DNA of 64,000 nt from Megalobrama amblycephala. Taxonomy: Eukaryota > Chordata > Actinopteri > Cypriniformes > Xenocyprididae. The stretch is from the NCBI RefSeq assembly GCF_018812025.1, contig NC_063049.1, forward strand, positions 35,097,447-35,161,446, in the 5' to 3' direction. Shown piece after piece: positions 52,525-62,505 of this stretch; the first letter of the stretch is position 1; each line of letters begins with the position of its first letter. Below the pieces are notes generated by a model. It made no database searches. It worked only from the letters and a program-made list of their open reading frames with translations, and was not told the origin of the DNA. A program made the translations under genes and the position numbers.

Positions 52525-55500
52525 AAAACCATGATTTAACGTTTGAATTATCTTCATTTAGGCCCCCAAATTAAAATATTAAATTCACACTAAACTAAAA
52601 AGTTAAATTAACTATCATTATTCAGGTATACAAGTTTACAAAAACCAGCAGATAGCACACCTTGGGGCAGGTTTGGAGTCTGTATATCAAGCAGTTCAGG
52701 CTGAATTAATTGTTATATTTAATAACGATTATACTATTTATACTGCTTATAAACTACTTATTATAAATAGCTATTCTAATTTAAGAACATGAAAGTACCT
52801 TTTCCTCTCCCAGTACAGCAACAGATCGCCCTAGACCACCAGACCACACATTCACCTAGAAAAAAATAAATAAATATATAAAATACAGAGTATTTTAGGA
52901 TGTAAATTAAGATTGTAAGATCATATTCCTCACCACACTGTCATGTCCAGCGCTCAGCAAAAGGTTTCCTCCCTGCAGGAAGTTTAGTGACTGCGTGGAG
53001 CCGCGGTGAGCATGATAACTGCCCACACATGCAGCTGCTGCCACTGACCAGAGCCGCACTTCTCCTGACAGACAGCCCGAGCACAATATGGAAGAGCAGG
53101 GAGAGAAAGACAGACTCCGCACTGAACTCTGATGACCTAACAGAGTCTGTAAAATTGAAAGGGGGAAATTAAGTTTTAGTGTATCAGGCATGGTAACATC
53201 TTTGGAGTCATTTCTCACCATAACATTTTTCTGTTCAAGCCAGTTCCACAAGCGAACAGCTCCATCCCAGCAGCCCACTGCTAAGAGATGGCCCTCAAGG
53301 TCAAAGTTCACACAGTTCAGAGGGGAGGGATTAATGAGAGAGGCCACCTCTGAGCTCTTCTGCACTGACCACACCTGAGCACGGCCACATAGATGATGAA
53401 TATTTCAGAACAGTACAACACCACACTTAATTCAGATTTAAGATCATTTCTTTCTTGGTTTTACCTTCAAGTTTAAGTCTAATGAGACAGTAGCAAAGAG
53501 TTTTTTGTCTGGACTGACATCACATCCTGTGATCTTGTTGGAGTGGGCATTCATGTGGGCAGTTCTTAAAGTGACAGAAAATTTTGCACAGGTTTGCAAC
53601 TTTAGTTCTTTTTTTTCTTTTTTTTTTTTTGACAAGTAAACTGTACATATGAGCCGAAAAAACATAAAATACCTGCAACCACTCGCAACATCCCACACCT
53701 CCACCTGCCCATCAAACGAGGTTGTTGCCAGAAGCTCCTCCCCAAGGAAGATACATCCAGAGATGCCATCGGCACTGCTCATTAATGACTTCACTTCCTG
53801 TTTGAAAAAAGTAATGGAAAAAAAGCCAATTGTGATGTCCACTGAATTATCCTAAAAATGCCAAAAATCATAGTAGGTGTTTGTTTACATCTGTTAACTG
53901 TTACCTGTCCAGTCTCTGTATGCAGAAAGTGAAGTGTTCCCTCATCGGTTCCCAATGCTACAAGTTTTCCATCAGGACTCAACACCACACAACTTGGTTC
54001 AGAGCGGAAGGTGGAAATCAGCTCACTGAGCAGAAAAAAACAATATTAAAATGCATAGAAAATATCTAGATAAACAACCTTTGCACATAGTGGTGTCCAG
54101 GAAGTCTGAAACCACATCATTAAATTTTAGAATTAAAAAAAAAAAACACAGTAAATAAATAAATAAAAATTAAAAGATGCATAAGTGTATGGTTTCTGCA
54201 CATTTTACGAAGGTAAATTTAAGACTTTTTAAAGACCTTTGTAAGACTAAGTAAAGAAAATTGAAGGAATAAATTGAAGGGAACAAAATATGTTTATGTT
54301 CTTTAAATGTAAATTTCTAAGAAGCACAATGAGTTGTATTAGCAACACTTTAGAGTTTAAAAATGCATACATTTTTAAGGCCTTAATTTGTGTAAAGGCA
54401 AATTAAAGGGGTACTTCACCCCTGGAAAGATGAATGTGTATTTAAAATTGGTCATTTATGTAGTAGAAATATGAAATTATTTTTGAATTTGGAGCTTTCT
54501 AGACTGAGAAAAGGCAGAAAATGTATTTTTGACTAATGTGGATGAAAGACAACAACTCCCAGAATGCACTTGTTTTGCTACCCTTGCGAGGCCACGCCCA
54601 AACCACGCCTATCGGTTACAGCCGGCATTCAGGAAAATTCAAACAAATAAATCGTGAGTTAGTTCATACATTTACAGCGAAATGGTGCTAAATTGCTTTG
54701 TACCTGGATGTACACCCAAAACCAGGAAAGGACAAGTAAGTTTCCATCATTTTCCGATTAAGTTAAAGATTTGGAGCGATGTAAACAGTGGCTGCGGGCC
54801 ATCAAACACCCGAAGTTTGGAGATGACACTATTATAGAAAACCTAAAAAAACGCAGAATATGTAGTCTCCATTTCAAGCACGAGGACTACGAACCAAATA
54901 TCTTTGCAATGAAGAGAACCATTCTGAAGGACACCGCGATACCATCTATATTCACTTTCCCAGAGGACGAACAGCCTGGGCATCTGGTACTAAGCGTATT
55001 CGCTCAGAGGTAAGACTCGCTGATACTAGACTGATAACACAGTAGCCTATATGTAGTGTTGTAGGTAGCAGTAAAACTGCAAACTTAGCAAAGTAACGTT
55101 AGATAGACAATTACATATAAGTTGCATATAAGTTGACTGTTATTAAAGTAAAGCCTCTGTTCTGTAAAACTGAGTTTATTTATCTATTTATGCTAACGTT
55201 ACCACAAAAGCCTGTTGCTGTATTGGTTGAGATGACTGCAGAGGCCGATAAATTTGCGAGGTGAACCACTGACCACTGCAGACAAAATAAAGTTAATTAC
55301 TGTAAGCTTAAAAATATATTGACACCCACTTTTGATAAAATCTTTGATCTATGTCCATGAGTAACCTCAAACGCGCATATGTATGGGCGTGGTGAAAAAA
55401 TGCGGAACTACCTGCTATTACTGGCTGTAGTTTTAAGCCTCTGGCCAAAAAAGCCTCCGATGACGCAAAATGACGATTTTTGCGTCATCGGAGGCTTTTT

Positions 55501-58500
55501 TACAGAATAAAAATGCATAAATCTCTCATCTTGGGCTGATATGAAGGGGGAAAGCACGCTAATTCGAAAATACTAGTGGTATTATACTAATACAAAGCTT
55601 AATGCTAAATCCTGAAGTAACCCTTTAAGACTTTAAGACTTTTTTAAGACACACAGAAACCTAACTGTGTTTTTATAGGTCAGCCATCATTAATCTGGAC
55701 TTAGAACTGAATGGTTAAACTCAGAATATGAGAATAATATACCATTAATCATACACAATATTAGTACCTGACTTCTTTTTTTGCTGCATCTGTGAAGTTT
55801 AGCCATTTTACAGCATGCACCCCTCCATTTCTTGTCATGCTTTCAGCCCACAAATGTGCAGAGCTGTCACATGGTTCATTAAGAGCTGTTTGTACAAAGA
55901 GAGCAGGCCACTGGGAGAGGAGGAAGCTGTGTCGCTTCAGGAAAATGAGACGGTCTTCAAAATTCATCAGGTTACCTGGAAAAACACACATGAATTTGGT
56001 ATAGGTTTACTGGAAAAACTATAATTTGAAGTTTCAGTACACATCTATTCTGAGTCCTTAATAATATCAGTCTAGTTGGGTTTTCATATTCATACCAAAA
56101 GCATAATATAAAAGTAAAATACCTGTTAATTTTTTGGTTCCATATTTTTTGGCTAAATGGATAAAATGAAAAACAATCAATATGAGAACCTGTGAACTAA
56201 GCAGGAAAAAAGAAAAATGTAGTAATACAAAACATCAGGCTTTACTGAACAAAATGTAGGTCTCCAGAAGTTGGTGAAGAAGTCCATGCCTCACATTAGC
56301 ATAGAGGAAGTAGTAACTCGATAGAAGAAAACACAAAGGCTCCCACTGATTACTGCCCATCTGATCGGAGAGAGAGAATAGACATATCTTATGAGTTTAG
56401 TATCCACACATTAGACACTGAAGCTGAAAGATCGAAGAAGAGAGTAGGGGGACACTGACCAGGTGAGCAGGGAGATGAGACAGGATATCAGCGTCAGAGT
56501 GAAGAAATGTGTCCTTCCCCTGAGGATTTGACCGCACCCAAAGGTGAGCTGGGAAAAAAAGTTATATAGAAACAAATATATAATATAGTTGCGAGCAGCA
56601 ATTATAGGGGTTCAAAGCTTTAAGGCCTTTAAGCAAATTAATAAAGGTAAAATGTTTTAATTAGCAAGCCTGTAACCATCTTGATCATAGATGGAAAAGA
56701 CCATTTACAGCCAATAGAGGCAATTTACCACAGGAAATATATGGTTTATAAAGCTTTTTAACAGTTACCGAGGTCGAGTCAAAAACCTAGGACAAAGTTG
56801 GTTTTTGAAATAATCTCCATTATTTAACGAACGATTCAAAGGACAGCGGCGGTCATAGAGGTAAAGTTGCTCAGAATGAGGAGTTCTACCATGTGGTATG
56901 AATGTCGTGACCGTGTGAAAAATCGTGCCATACACAATTCTTTACACGTGTAAAAAATGCGAAGGCGCCCCCCTGGTGGCCAATTTCTTTAGAATTTCTC
57001 ACAGGCCTCTAGGGCAGGGGTGGGCAAACTCGGTCCTGGAGGGCCACTGCCTGCAGAGTTTAGCTCCAACCCTAATCAAACACACCTGAACCAGCTAATC
57101 AATGCCTTCAGGATTACTAGACAACTACAGGCAGGTAAGGTTTATCAGGGTTGGAGCTAAACTATGCAGGGAAGTGACCCTCCAGGACCGAGCTTGCCCA
57201 CTCCTGTTCTAGGGTCATGAGTCAAACAGGCCCAGCGAGTTTCATTCCGATAGACCTCCATTGGCCGATGGCAGACATGTTTTTGAGATACATCAATATC
57301 CTCAGAGACAATCATGGCACCTGGGACAAAGACACTGTATGCCAATTTTCAAGTCAATCAGACAAAGGCTGATGTAGTTATAGCCATTTTCCTGTCTTTT
57401 TCCTGTTATAGCGCCACCAAGTGGCCAGTCACCACGTCCTTTTTCATGCAACCACAGAATGAGAATGACCAATCGCGTGCCTGTCAGTCAAAACGGGGCT
57501 TCCCATTGATAAAAATCAGCGTTTATGTCAGTGTGTTTACATTTCTAAGCTTTTTGATTGGTTCTATACAACGTGTAACACCATATTTGGAGAGCAGAGA
57601 TAGTGACGTTTCAGGGGATACCGGGAAATGCTCATAAGTGACCAGAGGAGTTGAGAAGTTCATTTCCAGTGAATTTAGTAAAACCATGTCAAATTTAATA
57701 GCCATTTAAATACCTTTACTCAATTATCTGGACTACGAAACTTTGAGAGATTATTTTTGAAAGTCTGTTCTTTGAAATTATCTTTAAAAAAAAAAAATCT
57801 ATTTTTTCATTGTTTTTCCACATTATCAGCCCATATCTTAAAATAGAACGTTGCGACTTCCGACTCATTTCGCCAGAGCGGGTCACATAGTTTACGTGGC
57901 TGCCACATTCGACCACTCCAGACACGCATCCGCCATCTTGGAATGGTCAACACTTCAGATGCTGTCGTCACTCACAGTAAAAAAAAAAAAAAAAAGTTTT
58001 CCAAGAGTTTTCCCTCTGTTTGTAAAAATCAAGATTTAAATTCCCAAAGAAATTAGATAACCTTTCACAAGTGTGAATGTGTTGGTTTGTGTATTTTTAT
58101 GTATTAAATCAATATTACAGATTTTTGAACCATGGTAATGTTTTAATGTCATGTTAGCTAATGCCTTCGTCTTGTATCCTATGAAAATCATCTGCTGAAG
58201 TGTACTGCAGATATAGATATTCATACTTGCGTATAAATATGGTTGCACACACTCAGTCAACTTGCTCTCAGTGTTCATGGCCCGAGTCTTTACTATCACT
58301 TTTGATCAATTTAATGCATCCTTACTGCATAAAATTATTAATTGACTTTCTAAGTATTAATAAATAAAAAAAATCTTAGTGTATAAAACACATAAAATGC
58401 ATCAAAATTGGCATGCATCTTGTTTTACCAGCAATTATCAGATGGCTTCTGGTTCTACTCTCCTCAGTAGACAGGTACAGATGTTCAAAGGCTGACCTCA

Positions 58501-61500
58501 CCTCCGGATGAGTCAAAGTCAGGAGGTCATCCGACCCCTGACCGCGAGACTGTCCAATTAGACTGGCGGTCAAATAAGAATAAATAATTAATTGTCAAAA
58601 ATAGAAGTTATTTCTTAGGTCCATATATTTCACTGTGCTGTACCTGTGCAAAATTCGTGCCAGCTGAGAGAATATTGCCATAGGAACACGGCTCTGTGGA
58701 TGCCTGGTGATATGGAGAATCTCCTGCCATGACAACAGCCCACCTCTGGAGTTTAAATCATTGCACATGTTTAATATAGTGTAAAGATCACTCTCGCGCA
58801 GCCCTGTCGAAGAAACAGATTAGAGATGAGAAATACTTATTTTAAATATTTATAAGTAAAAATGTTAACAGTTATTTAAATTGTTAAATAAAAAAGAAAC
58901 ATCATACAATTGAGCTTCTAACAACGTTACATTAAAAACTCTATGGCCTGGTTTCACAGACAGGGCTTAGATTAAGGCAGGATTAGGCCTTAGTTCAATT
59001 AGGACATTTAAGTAGCTTTTATGAACATACCTTAGAAAAAAAAAAAAAAAACATTACTGGTGTGAATCTTGAGATGGCACTGACATATTATAAGATATGT
59101 CAGTGCAAGTTACTTTCACTTAAAACAGCTCAAAGATGCATTTTAGTCTGAGACTAAAGGATTATATTAAAAAGTGAACTGACTTATCAAACTAAGTTAG
59201 CGATAAATACAAGGTCTTGTACCGGTAGGGCTGACAGCAAGAGTAGCTAATGCCCATCCCAGTCCTGCTCTGCAATATTCAGTCTCCAGCCTCCGCAAAC
59301 TACGCTGCACCAGCTCACCAAGGGACTGAGGAAGAGACTGGAGGCTGTCCTTCATCTAAATGACAAATTTCCAGCATCATGTTCAACTTTACATTTCTTA
59401 AAGGGATAGTTCACCTAAAACTGAAATTTATCCCATGATTTACTCACCCTTTCAGACAAACACAGTCGGAGTTATATTAAAAAATATCCTGGCTTTTCCA
59501 AGCTTTATAATGGTAGTGAAAGGGGCTCGAGATTTTGAAGCCCAATCATAAAAATAATCCATATGGCTCCAGGGGGTTAATAAAAGACCTTCTGAAGCGA
59601 AGCAATGGGTTTTTGTAAGAAAAATATCCTTATTTAAAACTTTATAAATTATATCCAGCTTCCAGCAAACATCCGTACACAAGTTGACTTACGGGGGAAA
59701 TGTAACCTACCAACATATGACTTATTGACAAATGTGGAAGCGCAGAGGATAGAGCAAAACAAAACTCTGGTCATGAATTAGAAGTCTAAAACAAGAAATT
59801 TTAAATAGAAATGTCGGAGGATTTCGATATAGGAGTAGAGTTGCCCATCTCTGTTTGTTTTATCCGCGAGAGGTGTCTACTCTCACCCAAGCTTAATCTA
59901 CTCCTACATCCCGAGTCTTACGTTGGGTCAGAAGCCACTCTCCCGCTGTATGTCAACTTGTGTACGGATGTTTGCTGGAAGCTGGTTATTATAGTTTATA
60001 AAGCTTTAAATAGGGATATTATTCTTACAAAAACCCATCACTTCACTTCAGAAGGCCCTTTATTAACCCCCTGGAGCCATATGGATTACTTTTTATGATG
60101 GATGTACACTTTTGGGCTTCAAAATCTCAAGCCCCATTCACTACCATTATAAAGCTTGGAAGAGCCAGGATATTTTTTAATGTAACTCCAATTGTGTTCA
60201 TCTAAAAGAAGATACAGAATACACCTCATTATGTACACCTCGGATGTCTTTAGGGTGAGTAAATCATGGGATAATTTTCATTTTTTGGTGGACTATCCCT
60301 TTAAAGGTAAATACAATTTTGTGGATCACTATAAAAGAAATGATTTAACAATTATTTTTTACCTTCTCAAATGAGGCATAATTCCTGAGCTCCTCACAGG
60401 CCAAATGGAGGTAGAATGGACTCCCAGAGCCTTTCTTCATCAGCAGTGTCTGAAGCTACAGGGGAACACGACAATGAATTCACTAGCTATGCAAAAACAG
60501 GTCTCAATTTTTCCTTATAGTATTCCAACAGCAAGAAAGCAAAGTTCACCTGGTTATTGAAAGCAGAATCGCCCAGTTTCTTTCCAAAGCCAACAAGTTG
60601 CTTCTGCACAATCTCCTTCTTGTCAGGTAAAGATAATTGCCCCAGTGGAAATGAAACGACACCTTTCCTTTTGCAAATAGTGTTTTGTAGGGATGATTCT
60701 GAAGTAACACTCAGGACCAAACAGACACCCTGAGAGGACAGTGAACACAGTAACTGGTTAATGAGATCATTTTTAACTACATTTATTTAAAGTGTTAGTT
60801 CACCCAAAAATGAAAATTCTGTCATCATTTCCATGTCGTCCCAAACCTGTAAGACTTTCCTTTATCTTTGAAGCACAAAAGAAGGTATTTTTAATGAAAT
60901 CTGACAGATTTCTCTGCCTCCACTGAATGTCGATTCAGTCTATCTGAAAGTTTATTGACATATAAACATTAGCCAGGTTTCCATTACAGATTTGCACAAA
61001 ACTTTTGCAATATTTTCTAAATGCTGATAAAAAAAAACATTGTAAAATGACAGCATTTCCATTAACTGATGTTATGTGACTAAAATTGTTTTGCGATATA
61101 TGAGAGTTTTTTGCGAAAATTATGTTTCCATTGGGCGTATTTTCAATTTGCAATTTCAATTTGCGCAATTTGAAGGGTAATGAACCGCAGCCATTGACTG
61201 CACATCAAAGCAAGCATGATTGAACTTCCATATACCATATTTGAGTGCTCTATGTATATTCGCTGATCAATGTTTATATGTCAATAAAAGCCTAAATTAA
61301 ATGTGTTCATCATATAAAGCAATCGTGTTTCTTTTGAAGACTTGGATTAAACTGCTCGATTCATATGGATTTCTTCTTTAATGATCACTTTATGAATGTT
61401 TTAAAGCATCAGAGTTTTGGGTGAATAGACTTTCAGTGGAGAGACAGAAATCTCTCAGATTTCATTAAAATATCTTCACTTGTGTTTTGAAGATGAACAA

Positions 61501-62293
61501 AAGTCTTATAGGTTTGGAACGACATTTTTAGATGAACTACCCCTTTAAGTTTACAGGTTTCTCTCTCACACCTTAGGGATGTGCTGTGGTATCCATTCTG
61601 ACACCCTCTGACCTCGACCGTCATGGATACGGTCCGCCCCATCAACAAGCAAGGCCAGTGGCCTTTCTTTATTCAAGTCCTTCAAGTTCAAATGGAACTC
61701 AGACAACAAGTCTCTGTAATGCACCAAGAGAATAATTCTGAAATGAGTTTGCTTGTGTTTGCATATGACAACGCATGTTACATCAGATTCTTCCTTACTT
61801 ATAAGATGAGTTTGGAGGCAATTCCACATCATCTTTTCTTTTCCTCAGCCACTGAACAAGACAGCGAAGAAGCTGCTCAACACTGCAAGCTGACTGGCTA
61901 GCATCTGTGGAGTAGGATATGACATCACAAAGAGGGGCTTTCTTGTTTTTGACAGAGGTTTTGAGTGCCTGGGCCAGGGCAGCCTTAATAAAACAAAAGA
62001 TACAGAGAGATGTTTAGATGAACTTCAGTGTACTGCTAGTAATTCATCATACACTGGGCATGAATACATGAATATATAGATGGCCATTTGTACAAATGTA
62101 CAGTTACCATGAACACAGTTTTGCCCTCTCCAGGCTTTCCCTCAACCATCAGAATTCCTTTTTTTTGCTGACATTCTTGAACTTTTTCTGTTGCCATAGA
62201 AATAAGCTTTGCCCTGCCATGAAACTGCCGCTGTTGGTAATCCTGATGGACTTCCTGTTCTTTAATCTCTGAGGTCAAATCTTCATCTGTCTC
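43666..62293 (-). CDS. tep1: TEP1, telomerase-associated protein 1 (3' half of gene, 34 exons)
   Basis: TEP1 is a large protein of the vault and telomerase ribonucleoproteins; the human protein is about 2,600 residues with TROVE, NACHT and WD40 regions. Seen here on the minus strand are 34 exons, 4,613 bp in total or about 1,537 codons, joined by GT-AG introns (one GC-AG) with matching phases. Identity rests on the NACHT P-loop GKPGEGKT, the Walker B stretch LALLVDGADRIHDGRGQ, the WD40 array, and the last two exons (ASYDRTVKLWDR, then CGDMQGQLYFLSWRG and TGA), which match what I recall of the TEP1 C-terminus. NWD-family NACHT-WD40 proteins are the main alternative but fit the C-terminus less well. 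The N-terminal exons are outside the window. I saw no AATAAA-type signal in the first 110 bp after the stop. A two-base frame break lies in exon 49907-50038. Confidence 0.9.
44082..45978. mobile_element. hAT-type element with perfect 8-bp target duplication, in TEP1 intron
   Basis: The ends read TAGGGGTGCAACATTACACG and, inverted, TAGGGGTGTAACGGTACAC. They are flanked by ATCTACCA at 44074-44081 and again at 45979-45986, a perfect 8-bp duplication as made by hAT transposases. No transposase frame is visible, so it is non-autonomous. A TTAA element (44600-45536) is nested inside. Part of its interior (about 44349-44590) is also found at 6528-6770, which marks a relative of this family there. 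Confidence 0.85.
44600..45536 (-). mobile_element. TTAA-flanked T2/Kolobok-like MITE (AGGTGCC family), nested in a hAT element
   Basis: It is flanked by TTAA on both sides (44596-44599, 45537-45540). The termini are AGGTGCCC and, inverted, AGTTGCCC. It is an inverted relative of the copies at 10876-11852 and 34003-34830. It contains the shared inner palindrome around GTTACGTAAC and the short shared reading frame beginning MADGAIITDMI. Confidence 0.82.
46665..46974 (-). CDS. tep1: TEP1 exon with E/Q-rich low-complexity insert
   Basis: This 310-nt exon starts LTVNPNQPYVLTFCDDVVGD and ends ITAAAMQNG at a GT donor. In its middle, about 45 residues consist almost only of E, Q, P, K, R and G, in imperfect units of the EEPQQQG type encoded by GAG GAG CCG CAG CAG CAG GGG variants. 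The phase matches both neighbours. The insert sits between WD40 blades, so it is probably a disordered loop that grew by repeat slippage. The opposite strand is open but is proline/alanine-rich antisense noise. Confidence 0.82.
47063..48578 (-). CDS. tep1: TEP1 exons, late WD40 repeats
   Basis: Five exons in gene order: 48443-48578, 48128-48258, 47880-48001, 47329-47445 and 47063-47162. Motifs include HGHSAEIQALVCKEAGLLEF followed by DRSLRSWNV, TDELTVCGYDTGRLEIWHH and PDDQLAVGYSDCSVIVWKLE. The 47329-47445 exon uses a GTTAAG donor chosen because only it keeps phase with the next exon (PWMDKVRPIGVMANDIKGFW...). The 47880-48001 acceptor was chosen inside a longer open stretch, at CACTAAG|GTCAGT, for the same reason. 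These two boundaries are inference. Confidence 0.8.
48606..49592. mobile_element. Large intronic palindrome built on an AGGGTTAG-type MITE
   Basis: The core (about 48780-49410) is a fold-back element whose right end AACTAACCCT is followed by TTAA, while its left terminus is missing. Outside it, 48611-48775 and 49415-49592 are inverted near-copies of each other. These flanks do not belong to the MITE seen elsewhere in the window. The whole is a ~1-kb palindrome between TEP1 exons 49727-49812 and 48443-48578. Confidence 0.8.
49727..51752 (-). CDS. tep1: TEP1 exons, middle WD40 repeats
   Basis: Seven exons in gene order: 51611-51752, 50969-51199, 50537-50694, 50335-50442, 50135-50239, 49907-50038 and 49727-49812. 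Visible WD40 signatures include LLLSGGMDYRLRVWEKQ, ILRGHNGGVTCLAFSPTGKELLSGGKDQ (GH and WD-like positions), LSCSSDCKLRMWDIQTG, VMAGSTDGLLMVWKWE and LLIASASEDGTVKLWHPLQ. Phases chain correctly until exon 49907-50038. That exon is 132 nt, while the next exon needs one leftover base, which 130 nt would give. See the separate entry on the frame break. The short introns here are close to 94 nt (49813-49906; 50443-50536). Confidence 0.85.
51267..51497. mobile_element. Short MITE (AGGGGCAGTAA family) in TEP1 intron
   Basis: The left end AGGGGCAGTAAACAATTTCT and inverse right end AGGTGCAGTAAGTGATTTCT pair. TTAA is present on the right and TTAT on the left. It is a 231-bp non-coding element in intron 51200-51610. 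Confidence 0.72.
51910..52422 (+). mobile_element. Internally deleted Tc1 element (513 bp) in TEP1 intron
   Basis: Both ends CAGTGGGTACGGAAAGTATT and inverse are perfect and TA-flanked. The first ~475 bp match 40325-40804, including the transposase start codon region, then jump directly to the last ~35 bp. The junction lies in a run AAAAATTT present at both parental sites. It has lost the rest of the transposase and most of its right inverted repeat. Confidence 0.94.
52490..52521. repeat. Poly(A) run in TEP1 intron
   Basis: 32 uninterrupted A. On the gene's own strand this is a T run shortly before the 52434-and-lower region of the intron 51753-52798. Confidence 0.95.
52799..54025 (-). CDS. 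tep1: TEP1 exons, first WD40 repeats
   Basis: Six exons in gene order: 53905-54025, 53673-53797, 53465-53564, 53219-53374, 52934-53146 and 52799-52855. The block opens with a WD40 strand set (VVLSPDGKLVALGTDEGTLHFL), then SFDGQVEVWDVASG, SPDKKLFATVSLDLNLK, GCWDGAVRLWNW, SGCLSGEVRLWSV and NVWSGGLG. WD or equivalent ends (VWDV, RLWNW, RLWSV) recur at about 40-residue spacing. An intron of 72 nt at 53147-53218 is hidden inside an open frame. I accept it because of the GTGAGA donor, the strong pyrimidine tract before ACAG, and the loss of WD40-like character in between. These blades are thought to form the protein's large propeller surface. Confidence 0.85.
54407..55624. mobile_element. TTAA-flanked Kolobok-like element carrying a THAP-domain relic, in TEP1 intron
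   Basis: The left end AGGGGTACTTCACCCC and the inverse of the right end (AGGGTTACTTCAGG) match, with TTAA at 54403-54406 and 55625-55628. The element holds a THAP reading frame (54682-55013) and a perfect 24-bp-arm hairpin (55447-55501). At 1,218 bp it is too short for a complete transposase gene. Confidence 0.78.
54682..55013 (+). pseudogene. THAP zinc-finger relic of a transposase
   Basis: From ATG 54682 the frame gives MVLNCFVPGCTPKTRKG and then SFHHFP. A one-base frame change near 54768 leads into RCKQWLRAIKHP, then RICSLHFKHEDYEPN and ILKDTAIPSIF. These are the hallmarks of the C2CH THAP module in order: C-x4-C, SFHHFP, W, C-x2-H-F, and AVPSIF-like end. THAP fingers bind DNA and occur in P-element and Kolobok transposases. 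The rest of the transposase is missing, so this is a relic, not a working gene. A GTAAGT in the sequence could also be a splice donor, but the THAP match continues past it. Confidence 0.78.
55768..60455 (-). CDS. tep1: TEP1 exons of the helical linker between NACHT and WD40
   Basis: Eight exons in gene order: 60363-60455, 59223-59355, 58644-58803, 58429-58562, 56460-56548, 56246-56360, 56123-56152 (only 30 nt) and 55768-55975. Each begins after AG and ends before GT, and the phases chain without a break. The protein is leucine-rich and helical (SLGELVQRSLRRLETEYCRAGLG; QLLETYILF), as expected for the winged-helix and ARM-like region after a NACHT domain. The 58429-58562 acceptor was chosen at CCAG|TCTAATTGG because the nearer AG breaks frame. 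The 30-nt microexon is inferred from splice sites and phase (T-KKYGTKKLT-G) and is the least certain member. Confidence 0.78.
57015..57206. mobile_element. hAT MITE (192 bp) in TEP1 intron
   Basis: The left CAGGGGTGGGCAAACTCGGT and the inverse of the right end (CAGGAGTGGGCAAGCTCGGT) pair. Flanking octamers CTCTAGGG (57007-57014) and TTCTAGGG (57207-57214) differ at one base, consistent with an 8-bp hAT target duplication. Confidence 0.85.
59402..60300. mobile_element. TTAA-flanked palindromic MITE in a TEP1 intron
   Basis: Termini AGGGATAGTTCACC and the inverse GGTGGACTATCCCT, with TTAA at 59398-59401 and 60301-60304. The arms of over 400 bp are inverted copies of each other. A single-arm relative lies at 729-1270. 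It fills the intron 59356-60362. Confidence 0.83.
60550..62293 (-). CDS. tep1: TEP1 exons encoding the NACHT nucleotide-binding core
   Basis: Four exons, in gene order 62108-62293, 61799-61983, 61572-61713 and 60550-60729, with phases 0, 0, 2 and 0. The first carries the Walker A motif GKPGEGKTVFM close to its donor site (ATG|GTAACT), after a Q/K-rich stretch. The second (AALAQALKTSVKNKK...) is the helical segment following the P-loop. The third has the Walker B hydrophobic strand and acidic residues in LALLVDGADRIHDGRGQ. The fourth starts GVCLVLSVTSESSLQ, the strand and sensor region. This is the STAND-type ATPase of TEP1, known from the family as a nucleotide-dependent switch. The P-loop lysine and threonine and the Walker B aspartate are all present, so this part looks intact. 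The intron 60730-61571 is filled by one TTAA element. Confidence 0.88.
60791..61544. mobile_element. TTAA-flanked palindromic MITE in a TEP1 intron
   Basis: Termini AGTGTTAGTTCACCC and inverse, TTAA at 60787-60790 and 61545-61548. Arms of about 150 bp pair with mismatches. It makes up nearly all of the 842-nt intron 60730-61571. Confidence 0.8.
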
Positions 62294-62505
62294 CTACAAA
62301 AAAAAGCAGAAGAAAAAAATTCCTGAAAATCCCTTCACTAATTAATAAATGTAAAAAAAAAAAAAAAAAAAAAAAAAGCACTTGGATGTATGGGGGCCCA
62401 TATGCAGTGCCAGTCCTCCCTATACGCAAAGTACGCAAGAAAAAAAAAAAAAAAAAAAGTAAAAGCGTATTGACCTGCGAAAGAGACACTGTTCCCCAGG
62501 TGGCT

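Noticed and set aside
53147..53218. Treating the TEP1 frame 52934-53374 as one exon
   Set aside because: A strong donor, pyrimidine tract and acceptor in the middle plus loss of WD40 pattern argue for a 72-nt intron.
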